DNA of 64,000 nucleotides, taken from contig CAZBZP010000005.1 of assembly GCA_964496435.1 (NCBI GenBank), forward strand, positions 62,001-126,000. The letters are read 5' to 3'. The position numbers and the translations under genes are program-made. This stretch comes from Berkiella sp964496435. Its GTDB lineage: Bacteria > Pseudomonadota > Gammaproteobacteria > Berkiellales > Berkiellaceae. Under the pieces are notes generated by a model. It did not search any database, was not told the DNA's origin, and worked only from the letters and a program-made list of their open reading frames with translations. Below, piece by piece: positions 1-8,516 of this stretch (position 1 is its first letter; every line of letters begins with the position of its first letter).

Positions 1-1
1 A

Positions 2-460
2 GATTTTTACCACCAAGGCGGCAGATTATTGGAATCTTCGCTTGGTTCTCGAATTCAATTTGCTGAATCAAGCAGTGAACTGATAGCACAAAAGCCTGTT
101 ATAGGATGGGGCACAGGTAGTTTTGGGGCAGCTTATGCCAAATTGTTTGAAGGGCAAAACACATTGCTTACCGATAACCCACATAATGAATATTTGCGGG
201 TTGGGGTCGAATTAGGTTTATTAGGCCTTGGATTCTTGCTTATGTTGTTTTACCAGCAATGGCGTTTATCAAAACAGTTGCCAAGGGATATCCGCGGATT
301 TTGTCAAGGCGTATTGCTGACATTTATGATAGGGTGCTTATTAAACTCCTGGCTCAAGGATTTTGCCGAAGGCTATTTTTATTGCTTGATGATGGCAGTT
401 TGCTTTGCATCTTTGCCAATTCAAACTCATAAAGTATTAGTTAAAGCAACGTTGCATTGA
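2..460 (+). CDS. O-antigen ligase (WaaL/Wzy_C family), C-terminal part
   Basis: This is the C-terminal end of a gene that begins before the window; the frame is open from base 2. The visible part has the pattern of the Wzy_C/O-antigen ligase family: a periplasmic loop with PVIGWGTGSF and DNPHNEYL (about residues 23-58 counted from the TTG at 29), then two hydrophobic membrane segments near the C-terminus. Family members join O-antigen or another glycan to lipid A-core at the periplasmic face of the inner membrane. It lies 11 bp before a glycosyltransferase and an LPS-kinase-like gene, which fits an LPS role. The family also includes polymerases and protein O-oligosaccharyltransferases, and the fragment cannot separate these. 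Confidence 0.75.
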   Translation, partial: DFYHQGGRLLESSLGSRIQFAESSSELIAQKPVIGWGTGSFGAAYAKLFEGQNTLLTDNPHNEYLRVGVELGLLGLGFLLMLFYQQWRLSKQLPRDIRGFCQGVLLTFMIGCLLNSWLKDFAEGYFYCLMMAVCFASLPIQTHKVLVKATLH

Positions 461-471
461 GAAGGTGTTGA

Positions 472-1293
472 ATGACATTACCATTCGTTAGTGTAGTTGT
501 AACGACATATAATTGGCCATTAGCACTAGAGCGCGTTCTCTGGGGGCTCTTGCAACAAGATTATCCCAGAATGGAAGTCATCATTGCTGATGATGGTTCA
601 AGAGATGATACAGCGGCGGTCATTAATTCATTTCGAGAAAAAATGCGTTGTGCCTTAGTGCATTGCTGGCAGCCTGATGATGGTTTTAGAGCCGCGATGT
701 GTCGTAACAAAGCAGTTGCTAAAGCCAAAGGCGATTATATCATTTTCCTCGACGGTGATTGTGTTCCGCCACAACACTTTGTATCACGCCATGCAAAGCT
801 AGCGCAAAAGGGCTGGTTTGTTGCCGGCACCCGTGTTTTACTGAATGCAGACTTTACGAAATATGTTCTTGAGCATTCTGTAAACATAGAAAAGTGGCAG
901 CATGGACGATGGCTGCTTGCAGGATTACAAAGAAAAAGTAATCGTTTTATGCCAACCTCCTATTTAGCATTTGGGAAATGTCGTCAACTACGCCCTGATA
1001 AATGGCAGGGTGCTAAAACATGTAACTTAGCCATTTGGAAAGAAGACTATATCGCAGTGAATGGGTTGGATGAGAATTTTGTAGGCTGGGGTTTTGAAGA
1101 TTCTGATTTGGTCATTCGCTTGATGCGCTATGGCATAAAGCGGAAATGGGGCAAATATGCAACGGAAGTGTTTCATCTTTGGCATGCTGAAAATAGCCGA
1201 AATGAAATGCAAAAAAATAAAGCGCGTTTGCAAGAAACCCTCGACGGCTCGCATATTAAAGCGCAATTGGGGATCCGGCAGTACATCTCATGA
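472..1293 (+). CDS. Family 2 glycosyltransferase
   Basis: This is a cytosolic GT-A fold glycosyltransferase of 273 residues. The N-terminus has the GT2 nucleotide-binding pattern VSVVVTTYN with an ADDGS motif at residues 39-43. DGD at 94-96 is the metal-binding DxD. Residues 205-213 read GWGFEDSDL, the acceptor-side motif typical of the galactosyltransferase-like C-terminal region, with ED as likely catalytic residues. It probably adds a sugar to the LPS core or a surface glycan; donor and acceptor cannot be read from sequence. Its stop codon overlaps the next start by 4 bp, so it is translationally coupled to the kinase-like gene. Confidence 0.85.
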   Translation: MTLPFVSVVVTTYNWPLALERVLWGLLQQDYPRMEVIIADDGSRDDTAAVINSFREKMRCALVHCWQPDDGFRAAMCRNKAVAKAKGDYIIFLDGDCVPPQHFVSRHAKLAQKGWFVAGTRVLLNADFTKYVLEHSVNIEKWQHGRWLLAGLQRKSNRFMPTSYLAFGKCRQLRPDKWQGAKTCNLAIWKEDYIAVNGLDENFVGWGFEDSDLVIRLMRYGIKRKWGKYATEVFHLWHAENSRNEMQKNKARLQETLDGSHIKAQLGIRQYIS

Positions 1294-2000
1294 CAATTAT
1301 TCATCACACAACGCTGCATGAAACCATTTTATGCCAGTCAGACTATTATAGTCCGAGAATGCAGCGCTTACTGAAAGACATCGATGGCTATATTGCCAAA
1401 CCATTAAAAGTTTTAAAAGATGATCCAACTTCAACTGTTGTTGTGGTGGAAGTTGATGGGCATAAACTGGTTATAAAGCGCGCCAATACCAAAGATTGGA
1501 TGCATGTCCTTAGACGATTTTTTTCTGCCTCAAGAGCCAGAAAAAATTGGCACTATGCACATCAATTATTAAAAATTGGTGTAAAATCATTTAAGCCAGT
1601 TGCAATTAAAGAATTGCGATTTGGCCCTTTAAAAGGGCGATCGTACCTTATTACAACTTATATTGAAGGTATCAATGCACGTCAGTTTTTTGAAAAAACC
1701 GCTTTAAAAGATGCGAGCGCACAACGTGTTGCCAATAATATTGTTAAGATGATTGATAACTTGGCTTATCACTGGTTAAGCCATCGAGATTTAAATTTAA
1801 GCAATATAATTTTGGTCAACGAAGAGCCTTGGCTGATTGATTTAGACAGCATGCGTCATCATCTGTGTAAACCCATGGCAAGAAGAGGCGCAAAGCGTGA
1901 ACGCGCGCGTTTTTTAGAAAATTGGTGTGAAGCGCCGCTCATCTGCCCTGAGACAGTTGCCTTATTTCAAGCCATTTTTTCAAAATCTCAACCCACGTGA
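1290..2000 (+). CDS. LPS core kinase-like protein (WaaP/InaA/Kdo-kinase type)
   Basis: A 236-residue protein with a small protein-kinase fold. K63 in LVIKRA is the likely ATP-binding lysine. HRDLNLSN at 166-173 is the catalytic loop (D167, N172), and IDLD at 183-186 is the metal-binding DFG equivalent. The size and motif spacing match the WaaP/KdkA/InaA group, which phosphorylates heptose or Kdo of the LPS inner core. It overlaps the preceding glycosyltransferase by 4 bp and precedes the heptose genes, which supports a core-modification role. Whether the target is heptose or Kdo is not clear, and a protein substrate cannot be excluded. Confidence 0.75.
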   Translation: MTIIHHTTLHETILCQSDYYSPRMQRLLKDIDGYIAKPLKVLKDDPTSTVVVVEVDGHKLVIKRANTKDWMHVLRRFFSASRARKNWHYAHQLLKIGVKSFKPVAIKELRFGPLKGRSYLITTYIEGINARQFFEKTALKDASAQRVANNIVKMIDNLAYHWLSHRDLNLSNIILVNEEPWLIDLDSMRHHLCKPMARRGAKRERARFLENWCEAPLICPETVALFQAIFSKSQPT

Positions 2001-2066
2001 AATTCATAAGTTCTGTGATAGAATGAGCAAAAATTTCATAAAAGCAAGAAAAGAAAAGGGAAACGC

Positions 2067-3530
2067 ATGTTAAGCTGCCCAGATTTTTCAAAGGTAAAAG
2101 TTATTGTTGTTGGTGATGCCATGCTCGATAGATATTGGCATGGTGATACATCCCGCATCTCCCCTGAAGCACCTGTCCCTGTTGTTCGCATTGAAAAAAA
2201 TGAGGACAGAGTAGGAGGCGCTGCTAACGTTGCTGTGAATGTGAAAGCATTGGGGGCAAGCAGTGTATTGGTTTGCGCAATGGGCAAAGATGAAAGCGGG
2301 CAAGCATTGCTCAACTTATTGCAGCAGCAAGATGTGCTATGTCAATTTATTGAGTTAGACAACATAAGAACCACGCTTAAACTCCGTGTCATAGGCCGCT
2401 CACAACAACTGCTTCGTTTAGATTTTGAAGATAAATTTCGCATAGAAGCCAGCGAAGTGATCAGGGCTTGTGAAAAGGAAATGGCAGATGCGGATGTCAT
2501 CATTCTTTCAGATTACGCAAAGGGAATGTTAAGCGCTCCTCAAGAGATCATTCGCTATGCCAAGCATAAAGGCATCAAAGTATTGGTTGATCCTAAAAAT
2601 GCTGATCTTAGCATCTATAAGGATGCAACTTTATTGACCCCGAATTTATCTGAATTTGAAGCAGCGGTGGGGCATTGTGCTAATGAGAAAGAAATTGAAC
2701 AAAAGGGCCAAGCTTTAGTACAGGCTTTAAATTTGGAAGGTTTATTAGTCACGCGTGGTTCACAAGGCATGACCTTGCTAACTAAAACGCAGGCACCAGT
2801 CCATATCCCAGCCCAAGCAAGAGAAGTGTTCGATATCACCGGTGCAGGTGATACCGTGATTGCGGTGTTGGGTGCTTGTTTGGCAACCAATATGCCAATG
2901 GAGCACGCTGCAAAACTTGCTAATATCGCAGCTGGTCTTTCTGTTGGTCATTTTGGTACAGCAACTATCACGGCGCAAGAAATTAAAGATGAACTTGCCA
3001 ATAAGCCATATCAACCCGTTGCAACAGGTGTGCTAACAGAACATGCTTTAATTAAGGAAGTTGCTAGAAGAAAAGCCTATGGTGATAAAATCATTATGAC
3101 CAATGGCTGTTTTGATATATTACATGCAGGTCATATTGCCTATCTACAACAGGCGCGGGCTTTAGGAAGCTGCTTGATTGTGGCTGTAAATGATGATGCA
3201 TCAGTTCAGCGTCTTAAAGGCAAAACACGCCCCATCAATCCTTTAGATCAGAGAATGCAAGTGCTTGGAGCTTTGGGCTGTGTCGATTATGTCGTTTCTT
3301 TTAGCGAAGATACCCCACAAAGACTTATCGCCAATGTTCTGCCGCATGTTTTAGTCAAAGGCGGCGATTATAAGCCCGAGCAAATTGCGGGTGCTATTGA
3401 AGTTATTCAAAATGGTGGCAGTGTTGAAATCTTGCCCTTTGTTGATGGATGTTCCACCACACAAACAATTTCCCGCATGGTATTTTCTGTAAACCAAAAA
3501 GAAATGAACACAGAAGAGATTTTTGTTTAG
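2067..3530 (+). CDS. hldE: Bifunctional heptose-7-phosphate kinase / heptose-1-phosphate adenylyltransferase
   Basis: HldE (RfaE) carries out two steps in making ADP-heptose for the LPS inner core: C1 phosphorylation of D-glycero-beta-D-manno-heptose 7-phosphate, and later adenylylation. At 487 residues it is close to the usual 477. The N-terminal ribokinase domain shows GGAANVA at 50-56 and DITGAGDT at 256-263 (catalytic Asp). The C-terminal nucleotidyltransferase domain starts near 340 with TNGCFD and HAGH at 345-356. The ATG follows a good AAGGG ribosome site. The epimerase gene hldD is 12 bp downstream, so the two form an operon. Confidence 0.96.
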   Translation: MLSCPDFSKVKVIVVGDAMLDRYWHGDTSRISPEAPVPVVRIEKNEDRVGGAANVAVNVKALGASSVLVCAMGKDESGQALLNLLQQQDVLCQFIELDNIRTTLKLRVIGRSQQLLRLDFEDKFRIEASEVIRACEKEMADADVIILSDYAKGMLSAPQEIIRYAKHKGIKVLVDPKNADLSIYKDATLLTPNLSEFEAAVGHCANEKEIEQKGQALVQALNLEGLLVTRGSQGMTLLTKTQAPVHIPAQAREVFDITGAGDTVIAVLGACLATNMPMEHAAKLANIAAGLSVGHFGTATITAQEIKDELANKPYQPVATGVLTEHALIKEVARRKAYGDKIIMTNGCFDILHAGHIAYLQQARALGSCLIVAVNDDASVQRLKGKTRPINPLDQRMQVLGALGCVDYVVSFSEDTPQRLIANVLPHVLVKGGDYKPEQIAGAIEVIQNGGSVEILPFVDGCSTTQTISRMVFSVNQKEMNTEEIFV

Positions 3531-3542
3531 AGGTATGAAACG

Positions 3543-4496
3543 ATGATCATAGTAACTGGCGGCGCCGGCTTTATTGGCTCTAATATTGTAAAAGGTTTAA
3601 ATCAGCGAGGCATTACAAATATCCTCGTTGTTGATGATTTAAGTGACGGCACCAAATTTAGCAATTTAGCCTCTTTAGAAATTGCCGATTATTTAGATAA
3701 AGATGATTTTCTAGCACGTATCCAAAAGCGTGATAGTTTTGGTCAGGATATAAAAGCCATATTTCATGAAGGTGCTTGTTCAACCACCACAGAGTGGGAT
3801 GGGCGTTTCATGATGAAAAATAATTATGAATATTCAAAAGAATTATTAGCTTATTGCTTGGATAGAGGCGTTAATTTTCTTTATGCTTCTAGTGCAGCTG
3901 TGTACGGTGATGGCAAAGTTTTTAAAGAAGAGCGCGACTTAGAATGCCCTTTGAATGTTTATGGTTATTCTAAATTCTTATTCGATCAACACGTTAGAAA
4001 AATATTACCAACAGCAAAAAGCCAAATTGCCGGCTTTCGTTATTTTAATGTCTATGGTCCCAATGAAAATCACAAAGGCAGTATGGCCAGCGTGGCGTGG
4101 CACCAACATCAGCAACTTCCCAAAAATGGCGTCATCAAGTTATTTGAAGGCTGTGACGGTTATGGTGATGGTGAACAGCGTCGTGATTTTGTGTATGTTG
4201 AGGATGTGGTTTCTGTGAATTTATGGTTTATGGATAATCCAAAAGTATCAGGCATTTTTAATGTTGGTACCGGTAAAAGCCAGCCCTTTAATGATATAGC
4301 CAAAGCCGTGCTAGCATGGCACAAAACAGGCAAATTAGAATATATCCCTTTCCCCGAACACTTGAAAGGCCGTTATCAAAGCTTTACTGAAGCCGATATC
4401 TCGTCGCTTCGCAAAGCGGGTTATGATAAACCCTTTAAAACAGTTGAAGAAGGCGTTAAGGCTTATTTAGACATTATTGGTTTATCTAAGAATTAG
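3543..4496 (+). CDS. hldD: ADP-L-glycero-D-manno-heptose 6-epimerase
   Basis: HldD (RfaD) epimerises ADP-D-glycero-D-manno-heptose to the L,D form, the last step of the heptose precursor pathway. It is 317 residues long, close to the E. coli enzyme. The NAD(P)-binding GGAGFIGSN is at residues 6-14, with a short-chain-dehydrogenase YxxxK pair at Y140 and K144. The motif SSAAVYGDG at 116-124 is characteristic. It is co-directional with hldE. Its stop codon lies inside a 13-bp inverted repeat that probably ends or attenuates the transcript. Confidence 0.96.
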   Translation: MIIVTGGAGFIGSNIVKGLNQRGITNILVVDDLSDGTKFSNLASLEIADYLDKDDFLARIQKRDSFGQDIKAIFHEGACSTTTEWDGRFMMKNNYEYSKELLAYCLDRGVNFLYASSAAVYGDGKVFKEERDLECPLNVYGYSKFLFDQHVRKILPTAKSQIAGFRYFNVYGPNENHKGSMASVAWHQHQQLPKNGVIKLFEGCDGYGDGEQRRDFVYVEDVVSVNLWFMDNPKVSGIFNVGTGKSQPFNDIAKAVLAWHKTGKLEYIPFPEHLKGRYQSFTEADISSLRKAGYDKPFKTVEEGVKAYLDIIGLSKN

Positions 4497-4525
4497 GTGT
4501 GCAATTTTGTAGACACCTAATTCTT
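4488..4525 (+). terminator. 13-bp inverted repeat over the hldD stop codon
   Basis: AAGAATTAGGTGT at 4488-4500 is perfectly complementary to ACACCTAATTCTT at 4513-4525, with a 12-base loop. The hldD TAG lies inside the left arm. The 3' side has only TTCTT and no long T run, so this may be a weak terminator, a 3'-end stabilising hairpin, or an attenuator in front of the HicB-like gene at 4540. Confidence 0.5.
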
Positions 4526-4539
4526 AATGGAAAGCGTAA

Positions 4540-4749
4540 ATGCAATACAAAGGATTTGTTGCAAATTTCTATTATGTGGGAGATATAGGCCTTTTTGTAG
4601 GTGAAATAGCCCATTCTCAAGACACCATTTCCTTTGGTGCCCCCACCCTTAAAGAACTGCAAGAAACCATGAAAATCGCAGTAGATAATTATATTGCTAA
4701 CGATGTATTAGCTCAAAAACAGCTTACTTTAAGTCCTAATAGCGCATAA
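4540..4749 (+). CDS. HicB-like small protein (orphan)
   Basis: A 69-residue protein resembling the HicB antitoxin N-terminal fold: an opening beta strand (YKGFVANFYY), GLFVGEI, and a helix LKELQETMKIAVDNYI. In HicAB modules HicB neutralises the HicA mRNA interferase, but no HicA-like frame is present on either side. It is therefore an orphan antitoxin-like or HicB-fold protein of unknown role. It starts 14 bp after the hairpin that follows hldD, and GGAAAG lies just upstream of the ATG. Its last 37 bases overlap the convergent outer-membrane gene, which is unusual. Confidence 0.65.
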   Translation: MQYKGFVANFYYVGDIGLFVGEIAHSQDTISFGAPTLKELQETMKIAVDNYIANDVLAQKQLTLSPNSA

Positions 4750-5495
4750 GGTATATTCTTTAAAAGAATATGATTAGGCACGGGTTGATTATCTTCATAA
4801 TCCAATTGTTGAACACCAACAGCAAATCTGGGATGAAACAAAATATGTTTGGTTAGTGCTAATTGTTTGTTCAAACCTACTTCAAAGAGTGCATTGGTGA
4901 AATTGGTAATCGGAAGTGGTGGCGTTAAATTCATATCAAAGCTAACTGTTGTCGTAATAGGATAAGTTGCTTTGAGCCCTATATTCGCTCCCATCACATT
5001 ATAAGAACGTGAGCCTTTAATCGGATAGGCTGCATATTCATAGTGGAATTTCAATAAATCGATTTGCGCAAAAGGCTCCAGCATCCAAGAAGCAAAATTA
5101 AAATTGCGTCCAAAACTGAGCGTGTAAAAATCATATTTAATCAAGGTGGAAAGTGAAGCGCCGGCTTTGATTTGTTTGCCATGGGTATTAAGAATATTTT
5201 TTAAATTGGTCCGGCCTCTTGGTGCAAAGCGACTATATGTAAATAAAAGATTATAAGCTTCATAGTCAATTTTAGCGCCAATCGTGTAAAAATTATTGTG
5301 ATTAATATTTAATTCATGGAGAGTTGGGCGGCCTATGCTGGTTGTGCCAATCGTACCTCCCTGAGGTACTTGGGTAAAGCCGTTTAGTTGGCTTGAGCCC
5401 ACATTGCCTAATAAAGTACCATGAAAGTTTGATGCGCTTGCGTTTTGCACTTGAAACATTGTGAGAGCTAAAAGAGAATATGTAATTTTTTTCAT
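4713..5495 (-). CDS. Predicted outer-membrane beta-barrel protein
   Basis: A 260-residue exported protein. I chose the ATG at 5495 because AGGGAAGGG sits directly before it; an in-frame TTG upstream has no such site. The N-terminus MKKITYSLLALTMFQVQNASAS is a signal peptide. The rest alternates short amphipathic strands rich in aromatic, Thr and Asn residues, as in a small porin-like barrel, and ends in Phe (SCF). No specific family is recognised. Its 3' end overlaps the convergent HicB-like gene by 37 bases. It may serve in adhesion, transport or envelope integrity. Confidence 0.6.
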   Translation of the reverse strand: MKKITYSLLALTMFQVQNASASNFHGTLLGNVGSSQLNGFTQVPQGGTIGTTSIGRPTLHELNINHNNFYTIGAKIDYEAYNLLFTYSRFAPRGRTNLKNILNTHGKQIKAGASLSTLIKYDFYTLSFGRNFNFASWMLEPFAQIDLLKFHYEYAAYPIKGSRSYNVMGANIGLKATYPITTTVSFDMNLTPPLPITNFTNALFEVGLNKQLALTKHILFHPRFAVGVQQLDYEDNQPVPNHILLKNIPYALLGLKVSCF

Positions 5496-5514
5496 GCCCT
5501 TCCCTGGCAAATAA

Positions 5515-6267
5515 TTATTTAAACCTAATTCTATTGCCCCAATACTTCAAGGCTAAGCGATTAATCAAGAGCGAACCAATCGGACGTTGTTTTGTCCATA
5601 AGGGATCTGCATTGATGCGATAGACAAAGCGCTTATCATGATCCCATCCCCTGTTTAAAGCGCTGCCAATACGAATTCCAAAGTCATAGGATTGGCAGAC
5701 TAATTGGTGCGCTTCATTGTTCATGCGCCCATAAGGGTAAACAAAATATTTGATAGGCGTTGCTAATTTTTCCTGCAATATTTTTTGAGAGACGACAATT
5801 TCTTGGTGTAAATTCGCTTTTGCATCAGCCAGGTTTTCATGCATAAAACCATGCGAGGCAATGACTACCAACCCACTGTCTGACATTTCCTTGAGTTCTT
5901 CCCAGGTGCAAAAAGGTGTTTTGCTTGCATAGGCCGGATCTTCCATGCCTTGCACATAAGGCACGCTCAAACGCACTTTGGCATCAACGTTGGTTGAATC
6001 AACGATATAGCCAACAGAAACAGCTAATAGTGCTTTAACTTGGTATTTTTTTAATAAGGGAAATACATCGTGATAAAAATCATAATAAGCATCATCAAAA
6101 GTTAAACAAACAGCTGTTTTATCAGCTAAGGGATCACCTGGCACCACAATAGGAAAATTTTTAACTAAATAGTCCAAATAGCGTGCAAAATCTGAAGGTT
6201 GATGACCAATCGATTCATCATTGACGCGATGGAACATCAGTGTGATAACGCGCGTTTTTAAATTCAA
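5515..6267 (-). CDS. Polysaccharide deacetylase family protein
   Basis: A 250-residue NodB-type deacetylase domain protein (CE4). The FHRV opening is followed by TFDDA (about residues 55-59; the DD supplies the base and a metal ligand). SHGFMHENL (about 135-143) has the HxxxH metal ligands, and FVYPYG lies downstream. It likely removes an N- or O-acetyl group from a surface sugar. No signal peptide is seen, so it may be cytoplasmic and act on a lipid-linked or LPS-core intermediate. It begins at a TTG overlapping the stop of the upstream WaaE-like transferase by 4 bp, which implies coupled translation and a shared substrate. Confidence 0.85.
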   Translation of the reverse strand: MNLKTRVITLMFHRVNDESIGHQPSDFARYLDYLVKNFPIVVPGDPLADKTAVCLTFDDAYYDFYHDVFPLLKKYQVKALLAVSVGYIVDSTNVDAKVRLSVPYVQGMEDPAYASKTPFCTWEELKEMSDSGLVVIASHGFMHENLADAKANLHQEIVVSQKILQEKLATPIKYFVYPYGRMNNEAHQLVCQSYDFGIRIGSALNRGWDHDKRFVYRINADPLWTKQRPIGSLLINRLALKYWGNRIRFK

Positions 6268-7031
6268 TGGTCACCTTGATTGTGTGCTTGCCACAAATAC
6301 ATTAATTTCAAATAGCGATAATATGTTCCTTGTGCATTGCTGACGGCAAGTAAAAAACCCTCACGTCCATCAAGGAAACCAAGTTTAATGATGTAGCCTC
6401 TTAAGAAAGACCAGATACTGTGAGAAAGGGCTGTACATAAAGAAGATTTTCTACCCTTTGCAAATAAGAGCTTGGCGCTTTGGTTAGAATAATCATTAAG
6501 TTTATGAAGCATGGCGCCCAAGTGATGAAATGGATGGTGAATAATAATGTTTTTTAAGGTACCAACCGTTCCTTTTACATCAAGATGACAATGAACAATA
6601 TCTTCAGTAAAGCGGGCTTTGCTTTTTCTAAATAAACGTATATGCGATTCCCCGCGCCAATCCCCAAAACGTATGGCTTTGCCACAATAGGTAGATTGAT
6701 AAGGAATATCAAAAGCATCATGGCTTGAATTGCCATTTATGACGCTGAGTATTTCTTGGGCGAGTTCAGGGCTTACCCTTTCATCAGCATCTAAGCACAA
6801 TATCCACTCACCATTGGCTTGTGCAATAGCACGATTTTTTTGTGGCCCATCGCCTGGCCAATCGGGGGTGATTGTTACTTTTGGGGTATAGGTTTGGCAG
6901 AGTGCAGGTGTGCCATCGGTGCTACCTGAATCAAAGATGACGATTTCATCTGCGAAGGAAACGCTCTTTAAACAATCTGCTATGTTATGCGCTTCATTTT
7001 TGGTAACAACAATAACTGATAATTTTGTCAT
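6264..7031 (-). CDS. WaaE/KdtX-type LPS core glycosyltransferase (GT2)
   Basis: A 255-residue GT2 enzyme. The N-terminus LSVIVVTKNEAHNI, then FDSGSTDGT near residues 33-41 and CLDADER near 78-84, is the hallmark of the WaaE/KdtX group. These enzymes transfer glucose or a related sugar to inner-core heptose. It is followed by the coupled deacetylase and lies divergent from waaA (about 126 bp between them), a neighbourhood typical of this family. The sugar specificity is not resolved. Confidence 0.85.
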   Translation of the reverse strand: MTKLSVIVVTKNEAHNIADCLKSVSFADEIVIFDSGSTDGTPALCQTYTPKVTITPDWPGDGPQKNRAIAQANGEWILCLDADERVSPELAQEILSVINGNSSHDAFDIPYQSTYCGKAIRFGDWRGESHIRLFRKSKARFTEDIVHCHLDVKGTVGTLKNIIIHHPFHHLGAMLHKLNDYSNQSAKLLFAKGRKSSLCTALSHSIWSFLRGYIIKLGFLDGREGFLLAVSNAQGTYYRYLKLMYLWQAHNQGDH

Positions 7032-7157
7032 CTAAATTATTCTTAGGTAGCTTAATATTCCCCTAAATAATAACGGATCTGGTCAAAGATGAGAATCTAA
7101 CTCGGATCTTTAGCTGAAAACAAGTTAAAATAGCGCGCTTAATAGTGAGGAAAGGCC

Positions 7158-8462
7158 ATGATTTTTAGACTATTACGTTGGTTCTACAGTGCAGTATTTA
7201 CACTCTTGTTGCCCTATGTCTTTTTTAGAATGTGGGTTAGAAGCCTAAGATTGAAAGCTTATAGGAATCGTTGGGCTGAGCGTTTAGGCCGTATACCCTT
7301 GCCACCGCTTGAAGAAGTGCTTTGGGTGCATGCTGTTTCTGTTGGCGAATCCGTGGCCGCTATTCCCTTGATTCACCGAATTAGACAACTCTATCCTCAT
7401 ACACCTATTTTAATGACAACTACCACACCTACAGGTTCTGAAAGAGTACAAGCCGCTTTTAAGGACACCTTAGGGAAGCAAATTTATCATTGTTATTTGC
7501 CTTATGATTTGCCTTTTGCTTTGAACGCTTTTTTTAAGCGCATCAAACCAAAATTATTGGTACTGATGGAAACAGAATTATGGCCTAACTTGTTGCAAGC
7601 TTGTCATCAACGCGGGTTGCCCGTTTTAATTGCTAATGGTCGCTTGTCCCCTATTTCCGCCAAACGTTATCGATGGCTAGGATATTTTATGCGCAAGATG
7701 GTGAGACCAATTTGCACCGTCGCAGCACAAAGTGCGCTTGATGCAGAACGTTTTAAGGCGCTGGGCATTGCGCAAGATAAAATAAAAGAAACAGGCAATA
7801 TCAAATTTGATTTGCAGTTACCGCAGTACTTGGCTGAGGCCGGCATGATGTTGCGTCAGGAGATGGGTAAAGACAGGCTTGTTTGGATAGCGGCCAGTAC
7901 GCATGAAGGTGAAGAAACGATTGCACTTAATGTATATAAAGCCCTTAAACAGCGCTTTCCTGAACTCTTATTATTTTTAGTGCCAAGACATCCCGATAGA
8001 TTTAACAAGGTCGCCAATTATTGTACTGAGGCTGGCTTTAACATTGTCAGACGTAGCCAAAAGCAAGCGCTTGCGGCTGATACGGATATTTTCTTGGGTG
8101 ATTCCATGGGCGAAATGCCACTCTTTTATGCGGCAAGTGATGTTGCCTTTGTCGGTGGGAGTTTTGTGCCTGTGGGAGGCCATAATTTATTAGAGCCTGC
8201 TGCTTTAGGGCTACCAGTTCTGACTGGCCCTCAACTTTTTAACTTTGTTGCTATCAGTGAAATGTTAACCACCGCCAAAGGTGCCACCATCGTGCAAGAT
8301 GAACAAGCGCTGACAGATGCATTGGCGCAATTGTTGAGCGATGTGAATTTACGTCAAGCGCAAGGCAAGTTAGCGAAAAATGTCGTTGAAGAAAACAAAG
8401 GTGCGTTGGATAAATTGGTGCAGCTGATTGACAATGCTTGGCAAAAACCAGTTTTGAACTAG
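7158..8462 (+). CDS. waaA: 3-deoxy-D-manno-octulosonic acid transferase
   Basis: WaaA (KdtA, GT30) adds Kdo to lipid IVA at the cytoplasmic face of the inner membrane. It is 434 residues long, versus about 425 in E. coli. It has an N-terminal membrane anchor (FYSAVFTLLLPYVFF), HAVSVGESVAA near residues 55-65 with the catalytic Glu, METELWPN near 136-143, and a C-terminal GGSFVPVGGHNLLEPA that binds CMP-Kdo. It is preceded by AGGAAAGGCC. The gene is monocistronic here; tolC is convergent. Confidence 0.96.
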   Translation: MIFRLLRWFYSAVFTLLLPYVFFRMWVRSLRLKAYRNRWAERLGRIPLPPLEEVLWVHAVSVGESVAAIPLIHRIRQLYPHTPILMTTTTPTGSERVQAAFKDTLGKQIYHCYLPYDLPFALNAFFKRIKPKLLVLMETELWPNLLQACHQRGLPVLIANGRLSPISAKRYRWLGYFMRKMVRPICTVAAQSALDAERFKALGIAQDKIKETGNIKFDLQLPQYLAEAGMMLRQEMGKDRLVWIAASTHEGEETIALNVYKALKQRFPELLLFLVPRHPDRFNKVANYCTEAGFNIVRRSQKQALAADTDIFLGDSMGEMPLFYAASDVAFVGGSFVPVGGHNLLEPAALGLPVLTGPQLFNFVAISEMLTTAKGATIVQDEQALTDALAQLLSDVNLRQAQGKLAKNVVEENKGALDKLVQLIDNAWQKPVLN

Positions 8463-8490
8463 TACTTTAAAAAGCTTGCAAGGCAAGGCT

Positions 8491-8516
8491 ACAGACTTAA
8501 GCGTACTTAAGCCTGT
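8491..8516. terminator. Inverted repeat between waaA and tolC
   Basis: The arms ACAGACTTAAG (8491-8501) and CTTAAGCCTGT (8506-8516) pair with one mismatch around a CGTA loop. The repeat lies between convergent genes and spans the tolC stop codon. There is no clean T run on either side, so a shared weak terminator is plausible but not proven. Confidence 0.4.

Noticed and set aside
4540..4749. Complete HicAB toxin-antitoxin module
   Set aside because: No HicA-like frame is present on either strand nearby, so only an orphan HicB-like gene is called.
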